Source: Dichetophora obliterata (lineage: Eukaryota; Arthropoda; Insecta; Diptera; Sciomyzidae). From it: a DNA stretch of 64,000 nt. Positions 12,244-24,151 of the stretch are shown piece by piece. Each line of letters begins with the position of its first letter. Within the stretch, counting starts at the first letter, position 1. The DNA is taken from positions 10,252,001-10,316,000 of the forward strand of contig OY986436.1 of the NCBI GenBank assembly GCA_963920525.1, written 5' to 3'. The translations under genes and the position numbers were made by a program. The notes beneath the pieces were generated by a model. That model searched no databases. It saw only the letters and a list, made by a program, of their open reading frames with translations, and had not been told where the DNA came from.

Positions 12244-12821
12244 TGGTGTTAGTTATCTAGGTGGAAGCGGTTTTCTCACCTCTTTCACAAAAATCAACAC
12301 AAGCGTTGTCAAAAAAAGGCTGATGGCAAATTTGAAGCAAAGCAAAATAAAACTAAGTTTGTGAAAGTGTTAGTTTTTGAAATTGATGTATTTGTCAAGA
12401 CCTTCAACTAGCTTATCCTATTCTGTCGACGTGTTTTAAGCTAATCGCCTTGTTGTAATAGACCAATCTTCCAGCTCCGAGCCTAATATACCAACATATT
12501 CCGACTAAAGCAAGCGAAGGATTTGCTACTATTTAAGCTGCTGCTTGATTTATTTACATGTCAGATCTTCTTTTGCACGCAATTTCTTATCACGTGCTCT
12601 TTTTGGTTTTTTGATTAACTTCAGCTTGTTTTGAAAACACATACTGTTTAACTAAACAAAAAGCGTTTAAAGCAGTTTTAGCGAACGACCAAATACTTTT
12701 CTAAGAGCTTCTTATAACGAATCACTTGACACTTATAAACAACCTCGCTCTTTTTAAGAAAGAATTTTTACAACGTAATATTTATGGTGTGAAAAACCGC
12801 TTACACCTGGATAATTACACA
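12244..12821. mobile_element. MITE-like element (~580 bp)
   Basis: Left end GGTGTTAGTTATCTAGGTGG followed by AAGCGGTTTTCTCACC. The right end is the inverted counterpart GTGAAAAACCGCTTACACC then TGGATAATTACAC. Arms are about 40 bp and imperfect. No coding content; a clean target duplication was not identified. Confidence 0.55.
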
Positions 12822-12829
12822 ATGATTCA

Positions 12830-13500
12830 TTTGAGGAATCTATCTATTCTATATTTGAGAATTCTCGCATGGTGAGTTTTTTAAGTCGCAGGAACATTAA
12901 CACTAGACCGTACGAGTTCGACCGTCCGAGAATGAGGTCACTTTCATTCTAGTACTTCTCGAATGATTGTAGAAATGAGCTACTGGTCTAATAATATCTT
13001 AGGAGTACATTTTCATGTTTAACTCAGAGGGATTTTAAACAAAGAGACTTGTCGCATGAGGCTGTCGTTGAAATTTAGACACAAATAAGAAGTGTAGATG
13101 GAAGGAGTATGTTTGGAACATTGTTCCATTATATGTTTTTCCAATTGAACTGAACAAATTGACATATTTGTCACTAACTCATGATGACTTCAGAAATACA
13201 CTCTATAATGTCCTCATGAGCCTTGATGCCTAATTTAATTATCTCTCAACTTGTTACTTTTTCTATTCTTAAATATTAAAATTATTATTAAAAATTGATA
13301 TTGTTATTGTATTAAATTTCCTTTAGTTTGCTTATTTTTAAACTAATAATTATATTTAATTACATTTAATTACATTTGTTATCATTGTAATATAATTGTA
13401 AATTTAATTTTATTTATTATATAAAGTATAATAAAAATTGTTAAGTAGTCTATAAGAGTAACTGCTCTGCGTAATGAAATAACTAAATAAATAAATAAGT
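12830..13500 (+). repeat. Possible 3' tail of a non-LTR retroelement
   Basis: The stretch ends in AATAACTAAATAAATAAATA, a TAA-repeat tail typical of some non-LTR elements. Upstream, fragments such as NTRPYEFDRPRMRS can be read around 12900, weakly resembling C-terminal tails of retroelement ORF2. This is tentative: stops interrupt every frame. Confidence 0.3.
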
Positions 13501-14290
13501 ACATTTTCGTTTTCAGCCACTTTACACGTTATTTTTTCTTAAATTTTTTACGCAAAGCAAACTCGAAAAATTAGCATGATAGACATTTTCTTTAATTTTC
13601 ACAACAATAAACAATAATTGAAAATTGAAAGTCAAAGCAAAGGCAACAAAAATAATTGGGAAGACTAAAAGTCTCTTCCCAAAAATTTGCATGTGTTTCA
13701 TCATGCATTTTGACTTAGAAACTTGAAAAGAAAATCTCATGCGTCTCGCCCCTTTAAATCTAACGCTATCGCAAAGTCAGTTCAATCAACAGAGAGCGCT
13801 ACTGAGCTATGATTGCTGACTCTTTGTAGGCTGGATGATGCACCATATCACACAGCCCATCAAACAATATATCTTTTGCTCACCAAGTTCGATCATCCTG
13901 TTAGCTGCTGTTTGATTATGTCAATTGGCCTCCTCGGAGGTGTAGTTTGTTTCCGTTAGACTTTTTTTGGGTTCCATTAAAGATCGTTGCTATGAGAAAA
14001 CGATAAAATGCAGAAACGATCCAAATCCTTAAAGTCCTAGCCATTCGTGAGAATAGTCACAAACCGTCAACAAGGTTTTGGAAAATTAAATAGTCAAGAT
14101 GCGTTACTGCAAAGTCAGCCAGAGTTACGTCATTATATTCAAGAAGATTTAAATTAAAAAGCTGCAGAAGTTTAAAAATAGTAAGATATGATGCAACAAA
14201 ATAAACCATAAAATCAAATATAAAAATTCAAACAAAATTTCCAGTAAAAATATACGGCTGTTCTGTCATACAGTTTTCCTTTTTCTATTA
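13500..14290. other. Unassigned DNA upstream of the first visible Ndf exon
   Basis: No repeat ends or coding signal recognised. Because the exon at 14294 starts mid-domain, this must be intronic (or contain an exon I failed to see). I searched it for the start of a PWWP domain (V-G-x-L-V-W-A-K and P-P-W-P) and did not find one. Confidence 0.4.
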
Positions 14291-14293
14291 TAG

Positions 14294-17200
14294 ATTGTGG
14301 ATCCTCCAATTGATTTGTTAAATCAACCACGTAAAGCCCTTTCGAAATGTGTATTTTTCTTTGGATCACGAAATTTGTAAGTCGAAATCTTCGTTTCATC
14401 TTTCTTACATAAGCATATGTTTTTTACATAAGCATCGCAATTGTTTTAATATCATTTGTTATCTACTATTTTTGTATTCCTTTAAAATAGCGCTTGGATT
14501 GAATTAAGTAATATAAAACCTTTTGAAGGCCCTTGGAAGGCCGACATGGCCAAAGCAAGCAAGCCAAATTCGTTCAAACAAGCTTTACAAGATATCAATA
14601 ATTATATGGAAGATTCCACTGAGATCGATAATGAAATAAACAAGAGTACGGCTACAAATCATTCCACGGAAGCTGACTTTGATAAAATACGTGACGGTCT
14701 TGATCACTCCGATGAGGATAATGAAGCAAACGATGTAGCAGCGCCGGCTGCAGAAGAAACCCTGCTACCAACAACTAACAAAACACCCAAACGTACGCCA
14801 AAAGCCAAGTCAACTGCTGCGCTAAAAACTAAATCAGCAACAGTTGGTAAATCGGCGAACAAACGTCGTCGTTCCAGTGGAGGTGTGGCGGCTAAACGCA
14901 AGCGTAATGCTTCGGTAGCATTGGAAGACCTCAATGATTATGTTAAAACGACGACAAGTACACCAACACGTCGCAAGATCAACACTGATGCTCTATCACA
15001 CATTGGCACCTCGTCTCGTCGCAATATGAATTCAATAGCTTTGCTTGATCGTCCAGTTGTCTCACGTCCCGAAACGATGGCAATCGATATGACAGCACGC
15101 TCGCAGACCTTGGCCGAGCGCGATATAACGCCGTCAAATTTGACTTTCGGTTTCCTTGGTCTAGGCATAATGGGCTCGACCATTGTTAAGGACTTGATAT
15201 GCACCGGACACAAGGTTGTCGTTTGGAATCGTACAATGCCAAAGTGTAAACCATTTCAAGAAGCGGGTGCCGATGTCAAAGCCACACCAATGGATGTTGT
15301 TGAAGTAGCCGATATCATCTTCTGTTGTGTCTCTGATCCGAAGGCTTCAAAGGATGTAAGTGTTACTATGTTTGTACTTTGGTCTCCTTATATGGGAAAC
15401 TTTCATATCTTCTACATGAAACTATTTTCTTTAAACATTATTTTAAACAAACTAAAAATAATTTTTTATTATTTAATTTTGAAAAACATTTTTAAATATT
15501 AAGAGTATTCTTTTTGAAAGTAGATTTTAAACAAAGCAATACTTGCTTTGCATATTAAAACGAGAAGTGAATAGAGAGCGAATTTTTATGCAAAATTGTA
15601 AGCAAGAAATATGCACAATGTATGCATAGTTTAAGCAAAATATTTTTTAAATACGCAGACACACAGTATAATAAAAAACAAACTTGGCGGATAATTGAAG
15701 AATTTAAACATCATGTTCATCTTTACTGGAATTGTGCTTAGAAGTTTCCTGAAGATTAAAAAAAATATTTAAAGTATTACAGCCCTATTCTGGCAAAGTA
15801 ACAATTCTTACCAAGTATTTTTAATATTTCTATGTGTTTGTTGTAATTTTTGTTTTCAAAAAAAATTTTAAACTAAAAAAACAAAATTTTTTAATGAAAT
15901 TGTAACTAAACTATATGAAAAGCAGGTGACAACTTCTATCAACATTTATTATTTTTGAGCTTCAAATGTTGCTTTGAAATAAAAAAATTGCAACAAACAC
16001 ATATAAATATTAAAATCTATTTACAAGTCTAGTCCGGTCGAGGCTTGAGTATAAGTATCTGTTGTTTGGAACTTATTTTATGAGTCCCATAAGCTAGGAC
16101 TGGAACGTATCCAAAAATCATTTATTCGGTTTGCTTTGCGGTCTCTTAACTTTGAAGGTTCTATTCCGTCATATAGTGCCCGCTGCCTATTAATTGGTCT
16201 TAAGTCGTTAGAGATTAGGAGAAATATTTTATTCTTTTTGTTGACAGTTGATATTCTGGGGTTGTTGATAGTCCCGAACTGTTATTGATTAATGATTAAT
16301 TTCAGTATTCCTACTAGAACACTTAGAAATTTTGATACATTCCATTTGGACATGGACATATGCATCAAATGCACCTATTTCTAGAACTATGAAATTGTTT
16401 AATGTTATTAATTCTAAACTTAATCTGGAGTTTTCTATTTCTAAAAATCATATGAAAAATGTATTAAATATAAATACTTTTTTGTAATTTTTATAAATAC
16501 TAATTTATTATATGTATATAATGGTCTGTAAGAATTATGTTGATAGACTAATCAAATAAACAATAAAAATACGGGGTAAAAATTGTTATTTTGCCAGAAT
16601 AGGGCGGTTAAAGTAAACATTTTGTCGGACGGTTGTACATGAATTAGTCGATGTAGGGAATTAATAGGGTAACCATCTGTGCCAAAAGAATTGTTGAGGG
16701 AGGTTTATTTTTGTGAAAATTGGATTTAAAAATAGGAAATAATGATTTAAAATAAACAATTCTACTGCATGCCAGAGGCATTGGCGTATAGAATAACATA
16801 TCGCAATTTCAGCCCAATCGGCTTGATAGAATATTGCAGATCCCTTGGTTTTTCTTTCGAGAAAACGCGTTTACAGTTTTAACAACAGTTTACGTGACGT
16901 GTTGGTTACAGCGCGCAATTATGAGGTGCTCTCTCCATATGTGCTATAACTTCGTTAATATTTAAAATTTTTGTTAATTAATTGTGATCCATTATTTAAA
17001 TTATTACATGAATTTAATTGTGAGCTTTAGATCAAGTAAGATTTTAAGAAGGCAACAACAACTCTGTATAGAGTCAATCACTTACCTCACTAGATATTCT
17101 TTCGGAAATCGCTACATTTCCTCTTCATTAGTCTTCAAATGATTAATGGCGTTTCAACTAAATAATAAAATTATGCAATTGACATCCATTATAACAAAAT

Positions 17201-20200
17201 CTTTTTTTATAAATTACAAACGATACATAAAAATCCGCTGGGCAACGCTCACTGTTATAGAGTTTTATTTTCTCGTGATAATGTTGCATTCCGCCTTTAC
17301 GATTTCACAAGGTTAGAAAATGTCGTGCTTTTGCCGGATAAGATTGCAGCATTTTGAGAAAAGAACACGCAACCTTATAAATATACTGAGAAAAGAACAC
17401 GAAAATTTGAGAGCCCAGCGCAGGGCAGAATAAATGCAACATTATCGCGGGAAAAGAAAACGCTATAAGCTGTGATCAACTCACTGTTAAAGTCGTATAG
17501 GATTTCACACATGTTTGAACAAATTCTTAAGAATTTTACGTTCAAATCGGCTACTTAATCATATGACATTTAAAGCAGTAAGCTCTGTATAGATCGCAGT
17601 TATCAACTCTAACAAGGTTGCCATCTGTTCTATACAGAGTTGTTGTTGTTGTTGTTGCCTTAAAATCTTACTTGATCTAAAGCTCACAATCAAATCCATG
17701 TTATTAAATTATTAGTTAATAAAATAATACATATATGATTGATTATAAATAGAATTTTTTAAAAAATGTTGGCACAGAGAAATAAAAAAGACAAAATTTG
17801 TAAAAAGTAAGAGAAGAAAACAATATATTACATAGAAGACAGATGATTTGACAGCACGGCCGTAGCCAGGGGGTTGATGGGGGCAGCTGAGCACCCCCAA
17901 AAGTTTTCCATTCTCCCCCAAAAACTATGCTACTTTTCAAAATTTTAACAGAAAAGTTTCAAGAATTCAATTTAAGAAAAGAAGCTCTCAACAGAAAAGA
18001 TTGAAGTAAAATTTAGGCGCCAAATTGTGTTGTTTACACGCAAGTCTGATTACTAAAGGTTAACGCACTTAGCAAAAACTAATGCTAGTGACTATTTTTG
18101 CACTACGGGATATAATAAATGGTCTAAGCCTCGTGCAACAGAAAAAGCTTTGAAGAAACATGACTTAAGCAGTATACATCTTTCTGCTATGGTTGCGTGG
18201 CAAGAACATTCTTTAGGTATTGAAAATAATCTAGAAATTTCGAGCCTTAATAACACTGTCCTTGAAAAGTGACAATATTATATCAAAGGGATTGTTTCTA
18301 AAATTTTTTTCTGGCTAAGAATAAGCTGCCTTTTCGAAGAAATGGGTTTTTGACGAAGAAAATTTAGAGTCAGGACTGTTTCATTATATGTTTTTTAAAG
18401 TTTAAAGACATGATCAAAAAGCACAAAATCTTAAAGATATGTCAAGATGGTATGCCTACCAATGCTGCCTATACATCGTAACAAATGCAAAATAAAATCA
18501 TAAATATTATTGCAAATTGTTTCCGAGAAATAAGTGCTACTGAGCTAAATCATATTTAGCATTGATTGCAGATACGACAGATAGGAGTACATTGTTCGTT
18601 ACTTTGCTTCAAAAAAGCTGATAAAGTCACAGCTTAGGCATTCTTTAAACTTATTATCGAACGACTGTCAGAATTTTGAATTGAGCTCGAAAATATTTTG
18701 GGCCAGGGCTATGATGGTGCTGCTATAATGAGTGGTCGATTGGGTGGACTGCCGAATTTGATACAGGACTTTTTCAATCGAACAATTCTAAAGGTTCATT
18801 CCACCGGTTCAAATCACCACTGTCTTCATCTTGTCGTTGTCGAAATCGTGAAGAAAAATTATGACTCCCGGCTTTTCTTCGACCAAATAATAAAATTAGA
18901 TGATTTTTTCAGTCGCTTCAAAGTTAAAAAAATGTACGAACAGACCACAGTTTCTCTACTTTTCGAGCAACGTTGTCAGTACATTACAAAGCAATTGCAA
19001 TTCAAAATGACTTCGATCAAATTCTCAACTCATTGATAAGAATTAAGGAATATACCGGACACTTCATCGTTTTCAAGACATCGGAATTTCATCTTGGTGC
19101 AGACGAAATGCTTTTAGCTGTTAGACTGATGGGATTTTTTGCAAAATATTGGGAATAATAGAAACAGCAAACAAAATTTTGCAAACATGAAAGTGATCTT
19201 TACAATGAGTCTGCATTAACACAGTGTCTACACTTACAATATTTGATTGCATGCGAACTGTCAATTTCATGATATCCAGATTACATGCTATTGTATTTAG
19301 GTGGGCACTTCATCTCACGAAATTTCATTTCTAAATTGCTTATAAAAGTTTATTAAATTCATAATTTCATCCATTCATCATTCCATTCCATGTTATTTCA
19401 CTTTTTTAATGCTATTGCAATATTTTTTGCTTGAAAGGTTCTTAAAAGTGCACACACTTACATATTTTACTGCAAAGTGACAGCTCATCTCATGAAATAT
19501 ATCTCAAGAAATATTTCAAGAGATAAATTTCATGATATGAGCGATTTCATCAGCAGTACTACACTTGCGATATTGCCCATTAAATTCAATTTTACAGTTC
19601 GCATGCAATAAAATAATGCAAGTGTAGACACTGTACAGCGCATTTATTATGAAATAATTGACAATTATTTCAGCAATTGATCAACGTTTTGAGAAAAATG
19701 ATGACGACTTAAAAGCTGTTAACGACTTTTCAGCAGAAATTTTAAATTCGATGCATTGCAACCATTAAATAAAATTAAATTTTCGTTCCTAGAAGAATTT
19801 TCCTTTGACAAAACTTTAGTGACCAACGAAAATTGCAAACCTTTATCGCATGTCAAAATCAAGAATAGATTCGATACGGCGATCCTCAATGACCGATTAA
19901 CGATTGCGTCGTTTTATGTTCCTTGGTTTGAAAAGAAAATATTGGGTTCATTGCATTGCAAGTAGATGTTATCTACGAATAAATAGTTATTTATTTTTTT
20001 GAAAGTCAGCTCCCCCAAAAACTTGTTCAGTGCCCCCAAGTAATCGTTCTTGGCTACGGCCGTGTTTGACAGGATAGATTTAAAATGTGGGCTGGTAACG
20101 AGTTTCAAATACGTATAGAATTGACGCAAACTTTCGTTCTGAAGATAAGCAGAAATGCTTAGGTATAATTAAGTTATTTTCACGTTGAGTTCTTAAAAAT

Positions 20201-23200
20201 TGCAGTTGCAGATACAAATGTGGTGGTTTATTTGTAAAAAATAATTTTATGCAAAGCAATCAACGCCCTCAAGTTCAAGACACTGTCAAAAGTCAAGCGG
20301 AAAATATGGTTTCATACAAGGAAAATAATTATTCTTTTAAAAATCACGAGATTTTTTCTTCGAAACATTTTGTACAAGGTCTCCGTGATATCGCCGGATG
20401 CGCCGGTCATCCCCTCTCCCTCCTGTGGCTAATATAATCATAATATTTGAGTTAGGAAAGGTATCTATTTGTTATTTAATTCGGTTTTTTCGTTGTGGTC
20501 GCATTCAACAGGTGACACCAACCAATTCTTGCGTGTTTAAAAAAGCCACAAGAACCACATACGACATTGAAGCGTACAATGGAGTTCTGGGCCTGTCAAA
20601 GATGAAGAGTGTCTGAAAAGTCTCGATTTTTAAATGTATATCGAAAGTGGAGAGCCATTGGCGTAAAATTAAGGAAGCTTTCATCACAAAAAAGAGACAA
20701 AAACATTGGAAAAGCCTCCGAATTGCTTGAAAAAGGTAAAAGAAATGCAATGTAGTTTGTGAATAGAGTGACTTACCCAGAAAATATTTGAAGAATTTCC
20801 TGCCGATCACATTGAAGAAGGGGAAGAACATCGTCGCGTAAAAATATGCTACCGTTTATTTAGCGCGAAATATTTTTAATATTTCAAAAGAATTTTAATT
20901 TTCCTATTCTATTTTTCATGTTTTGTTTTAACAAATTCATTTTTGTGCTCATTATTGTAATCTTATAATTATTTCACACTGGAATAATTTATAGTAATTT
21001 GAAAAATGCGCATTAAATCATAATTTATAAACAGCGTGCTCTTTTCTTATTCAGGGCCACAATTATCGTTCAACAAACAATCGTTCATAATGAAAAATCG
21101 CCAAAAATACAATTTTAGGCAATCGTTAATTTTAAATTTTGGGTGATCGTTCATTTTCCGTTTTTACATTACATTTACAGTCCTTATTAGATGCTTAATG
21201 CATTGTCTTTTACCTTTACTGTAGTTAAGAGAATTACGTATAAAATGTTTATGTGACTCATAGGATAGAACACTCGACTCTAGATTTCAAGGATGCCAAT
21301 TCAAATCGAGGTAAAATTAAGAATATTTTTGCAAATTCAATAAAAAACTGTGATTTTTATCTCTCAATTTTTGTGATTTGCTGTATCCAAGCAAATAAAC
21401 ACAACGGGCGGGAAGTAAGAAGCTGCTTCGCTTCAATATATATTTTCGAACATAGGCCATCTATATGGGCATTTCCAGAAAAAAGTCTACCGTGATTAAA
21501 AAATTAAAACTTATTAAAAACTTATTTTATTATATCATTTAAGAGAAATATTTTAATTTTTTTAGTTTTAACAATTTCTTCATAGATTTCATCATGATCA
21601 AATGTCTGCACTGTTTCACAAATGTAGTTTTTCTTTTTCGTAAATCTTTCGTACGCTTTTTTGTTGAGGCAAGGAAAGGACAATATATTAAATTTCTTTT
21701 TAATTACTTAATTACATAATTACTTAACAACCTAATTACTTAAATACCCAATTTAACTGCAATGGAAATTTTAGTAACGTAACGCCAGATCAAAAATCCT
21801 AATAAAATAAAAAACAGAAAAGATTTTTAAATTTGATCACTTGGAAAATAAACTTATGTTATTTTAAAATCTTCTAAAAAAAGTTTTATACGAAAAGTCT
21901 TGCCCAATTCAGAAAGTTTTGTAATCCAAGTCAAAAATCACTTCCGTTTTTTATTACGTAACGCCAGCACATATTTTTGCTTATATTTTTAGATTGTCAT
22001 TTTTTTACTTAACATAGTGCTCCTTAATTACTACGCAAATGTAAAAAACTAGTTAAAAATTAGACTTTCAACCTATTTTTTAATATTTATTTGTAAAAAT
22101 CGTCCATAACGCCAGCTTGGAAATGCCCATATGCAAAAAATATCAAAAAATTAAATGCGTTAATTGAGCTATTTTTTGGCTGGAATAATTTCTGTATAAG
22201 CCCCGACCTGTTTTTATGCTCGAATAAAATATGCATTTGCATAAAAATCCGCTCTCTAGTGATAAGTCACTGCAGTATGGAGAATATTTGTTTGTATCTC
22301 TTTAATTATAACTAACCAACTTTGAACTCAGCTCGTCTTTGGTAACTGCGGCGTTCTGCAATACAAAGATTTATGCAACAAAGCATACGTTGAAATGTCC
22401 ACAATAGATCCGGAGACCTCTCAGGATATTGCAGAGGGTATCACAAGTGCTAATGGACGCTATTTGGAAGTGCAGGTATGTATTAGTTTATGTCTTTTTT
22501 TTTAGAAGTGTTAGTGTTGAAGTTGTGATTTTAAATTGATTTGTTAAATTTTGGTTCTCTTCAGATACACGGTACTCGACAAGAAGCAGAAGACGGTATG
22601 CTTATCATTTTGGCCGGCGGCGATCGCACAGTTTTCGAAGAATGTCATTCCTGCTTTAAAACTATTGCCAAGAATACATTCTTCTTGGGTGGTAAGTTTT
22701 TAAAGTTGCACAATAACTACTTGTTCTATATTAAGTTGTATGTTTGACTATTCAAGTTAGGAGTATTTGGTAATCACTTTTAAAAAAAGCTATAAAACTA
22801 ACAGACTGACCAGATTTTTGAGTCTCGACAAAAATGCCGTTTATAAATTTGCAGTAGAGCAGTATATTTTATTTTAACGTGCTTCTTTCTCTGGCTTTTT
22901 AATTTTTAGCAGAAGTTGGTAATGCATGTAAGGTCAATCTGATTTTGCAGACGATCGTTGGCGTTAGTATGGTGGGTCTAGCTGAAGCCTTGGCATTGGG
23001 TAAGTTTAGAAATGAACTGGGGTGGTTGGAGCGATTTAATAAAATTCACAATTTTTCAGCTGATCGTTTCTCAATTTCCCTAAAGGACATACTTGACATA
23101 TTTGAACTGACTTCAATGAAATCACAACTGCTACTGGCGAAGGGCAAAGGTAGGTTCTGCACATCCCCTAATAAAGCTAATTCATATGCTTCCTGTATTG

Positions 23201-23434
23201 CTGTTTCTTATTTGCCCTTAATTATGTTTTGTAGAAATGGCCAAAGGTGAATTCAATCCCCAACAACCGCTGAGTCACATGCAAAAAGATTTGCGTCTTG
23301 TTCTCAGTATGGCTGAGAACTTGGATCAATCAATGCCCGTTACCGCGATAACCAATGAAGTCTTCAAACATACCAAACGGCTTGGCTATAGCGGTCACGA
23401 CTCTAGCGCCGTTTTTGTAAGATCCAGATTTTAA
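14294..23434 (+). CDS. Ndf: Ndf / GLYR1 homologue (nucleosome-destabilising factor), partial at 5' end
   Basis: Seven exons: 14294-14376, 14491-15355, 22332-22475, 22565-22691, 22913-22999, 23060-23149, 23235-23434. All junctions are GT-AG and the frame is kept throughout, giving 531 codons plus stop; with the missing start of the PWWP domain this fits the roughly 600 residues of the fly protein. Order: end of the PWWP domain (IVDPPIDLL...[13 protein letters not shown], then [10 protein letters not shown]); acidic and basic linker with KRRRSSGG and KRKRNAS; then the beta-hydroxyacid-dehydrogenase fold with its Rossmann loop [45 protein letters not shown] and [10 protein letters not shown]. 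The family (N-PAC in humans) binds nucleosomes and helps Pol II pass; the dehydrogenase part is regarded as non-catalytic and structural. The C-terminus chosen is FVRSRF-stop. Earlier PWWP exon(s) were not found in 1-14293. Intron 3 (15356-22331) is full of mobile elements. Confidence 0.93.
15781..16608. mobile_element. Inverted-repeat element 'H' in Ndf intron, hosting a retroelement 3' end
   Basis: Ends CAGCCCTATTCTGGCAAAGT and, inverted, TTTTGCCAGAATAGGGCGG; the next bases (AACAATT / AATTGTTA) also pair. The outer CAGCCCTATTCTG resembles the tip of MITE family G, so both may be mobilised by the same machinery. Much of the interior is the retroelement fragment 16032-16570. Confidence 0.65.
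16032..16570 (+). pseudogene. 3' end of a Jockey-type non-LTR retrotransposon
   Basis: One frame reads [18 protein letters not shown], then [20 protein letters not shown], the conserved tail of the RT ORF; another frame continues with [13 protein letters not shown]. The fragment is 5'-truncated and frameshifted and ends in an A-rich stretch with AATAAACAATAAAAATAC. It lies inside element H and in the Ndf intron, same strand as the gene. Confidence 0.65.
16996..17718. mobile_element. Fold-back element with a nested second inverted repeat
   Basis: Outer arms: left 16996-17076 (AATTGTGAGCTTTAGATCAA, then GTAAGATTTTAAG and GGCAACAACAACTCTGTATA), right 17629-17718 as the reverse complement, where the GTT run has expanded. 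Inside, 17250-17297 and 17424-17476 form another inverted pair (TCTCGTGATAATGTTGCATT against AATGCAACATTATCGCGGGA). This suggests one palindromic element inserted in another. Non-coding; lies in the Ndf intron. Confidence 0.65.
18040..19965 (+). pseudogene. hAT transposase relic (TTF/ZMYM-type)
   Basis: Fragments in order: [19 protein letters not shown] and [15 protein letters not shown] near 18105-18220, the TTF-type N-terminal part; [17 protein letters not shown] text near 18570; frame 18698-19036 with [20 protein letters not shown] and NHHCLHLVV, the RNase-H-fold core; frame 19756-19965 with [17 protein letters not shown], reminiscent of the C-terminal dimerisation region. Many stops and frameshifts, plus an inserted MITE, separate the pieces, so it is a pseudogene. 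Confidence 0.8.
19222..19633. mobile_element. MITE family K, copy 1, inside the hAT element
   Basis: Arms of about 44 bp: left CAGTGTCTACACTTACAATA then TTGCATGCGAACTGTCAATT; right the reverse complement ending AAGTGTAGACACTG. The interior has a second, weaker palindrome around CTCATGAAATAT. A second partial copy lies at 33465-33568. Target duplication not clear. Confidence 0.7.
20460..20830 (+). pseudogene. Possible transposase fragment (MULE/FLYWCH-like)
   Basis: The frame 20398-20616 includes [20 protein letters not shown], similar in style to the R-T-N-N-x-x-E-x-x-N segment of MULE-type transposases found near FLYWCH fingers in insects. Downstream text in the same and neighbouring frames ([13 protein letters not shown]) is basic and helical. 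Weak evidence; could be chance. Confidence 0.25.
21230..21312 (+). repeat. Possible tRNA-like SINE head
   Basis: CTCATAGGATAGAACACTCG followed by GACTCTAGATTTCAAGGATG and CCAATTCAAATC has the order and spacing of a decayed tRNA (A box, anticodon arm, B box GNTTCAAATC). The stems pair poorly, so a functional tRNA is unlikely. Confidence 0.35.
21463..22134. mobile_element. Element L, copy in Ndf intron (~670 bp)
   Basis: Ends ATATGGGCATTTCCAGAAAA and, inverted, CTTGGAAATGCCCATAT. The interior contains several ACGTAACGCCAG words. Matching pieces occur at 2280-2520 and, with the same ends, at 38114-39507. Non-coding, class unknown. Confidence 0.6.
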
Positions 23435-23574
23435 CATTTAGTTAATTCGGCAAATTTTTAATTTTTTTTTTAACAAAACAATTATTTGTTTTTTGTTTTT
23501 TTAAACGAGTGAACAAAAACAAAAGGACATCTTCAGCAATTGCGTATATGTAGATACTATAAGAAAGTTTTGTA

Positions 23575-23705
23575 AAAGGACAGTAACAATATGCACATAT
23601 ACACACACACACACACACAAATACACACACTCACAGCCTCTATACGCAAACATAAATATATGTTTAAATATATATGATTATATATATATATATATATTTA
23701 TTTGT
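23575..23705. repeat. (CA)n and (TA)n microsatellites
   Basis: A CA run near 23600-23618 and a TA run near 23678-23696, downstream of the Ndf stop codon. Another CA run lies at 24346-24370. Confidence 0.9.
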
Positions 23706-23929
23706 ATATTTGAACAAAAGGACAACAACAAATTGAGACTAGAATTATGCATAATTTATATTTTTTATATATACATACATGTATCTATGTTTTATTATTG
23801 CGCTTTACTTTGCAAATCTTTGTTTTATTTTCTTACGTTTTTCTTTTATTCTTTTCACTCTTTCCTATCACAAAAAAAAAACAAAACTATCTTTCCTTTA
23901 ACAAACAAAACAAAATCAAATGAAAAAAG

Positions 23930-24151
23930 AAGCGTTACCAAGATCAAGAAGCAAACGTGTCTAAATATAAGCAAACAGTAGTTGACAAAGTTTACCACAA
24001 CTTTCGGGAGTTACACGTGGAACCCGACACTAAAACCCTTAAGGGGGAGGATTTTGAAAAAGTCCTAGAAGTGGATGAACTTAAACTTAAAGAAGAAAAT
24101 GAAAATATTATGCAGTTAGAAAAGAAAAAATTGAAGAAGAAGCTCTTTTGA
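23930..24151 (+). CDS. Possible alternative terminal exon of Ndf
   Basis: The last Ndf exon contains a strong donor (TTT|GTAAGA at 23416/23417) just before FVRSRF-stop. At 23928-23929 an AG is followed by a frame open for 73 codons, in phase with that donor: ...SAVF joined to KRYQDQEANVSKYKQTVVDK, ending in a Lys/Glu-rich, coiled-coil-like tail. The pyrimidine tract sits some 40 bases upstream and the acceptor context is A-rich, which is weak. The only AATAAA I see downstream of either stop is at 24504, after this frame, so both forms could share one 3' end. It could also be a chance frame in the 3' UTR. Confidence 0.4.
   Translation, partial: KRYQDQEANVSKYKQTVVDKVYHNFRELHVEPDTKTLKGEDFEKVLEVDELKLKEENENIMQLEKKKLKKKLF

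Larger units (their letters stand above)
17855..20064 (+). mobile_element. hAT element (2.2 kb) with 8-bp target duplication
   Basis: Ends CACGGCCGTAGCCAGG and, inverted, CTTGGCTACGGCCGTG (about 14 matching bases), flanked by the perfect 8-bp direct repeat TTTGACAG (17847-17854 and 20065-20072). An 8-bp duplication is diagnostic of hAT elements. The subterminal CCCCCAAAA words repeat on both sides. It encloses a decayed transposase on the + strand and carries a later MITE (19222-19633). Located in Ndf intron 3. Confidence 0.9.
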
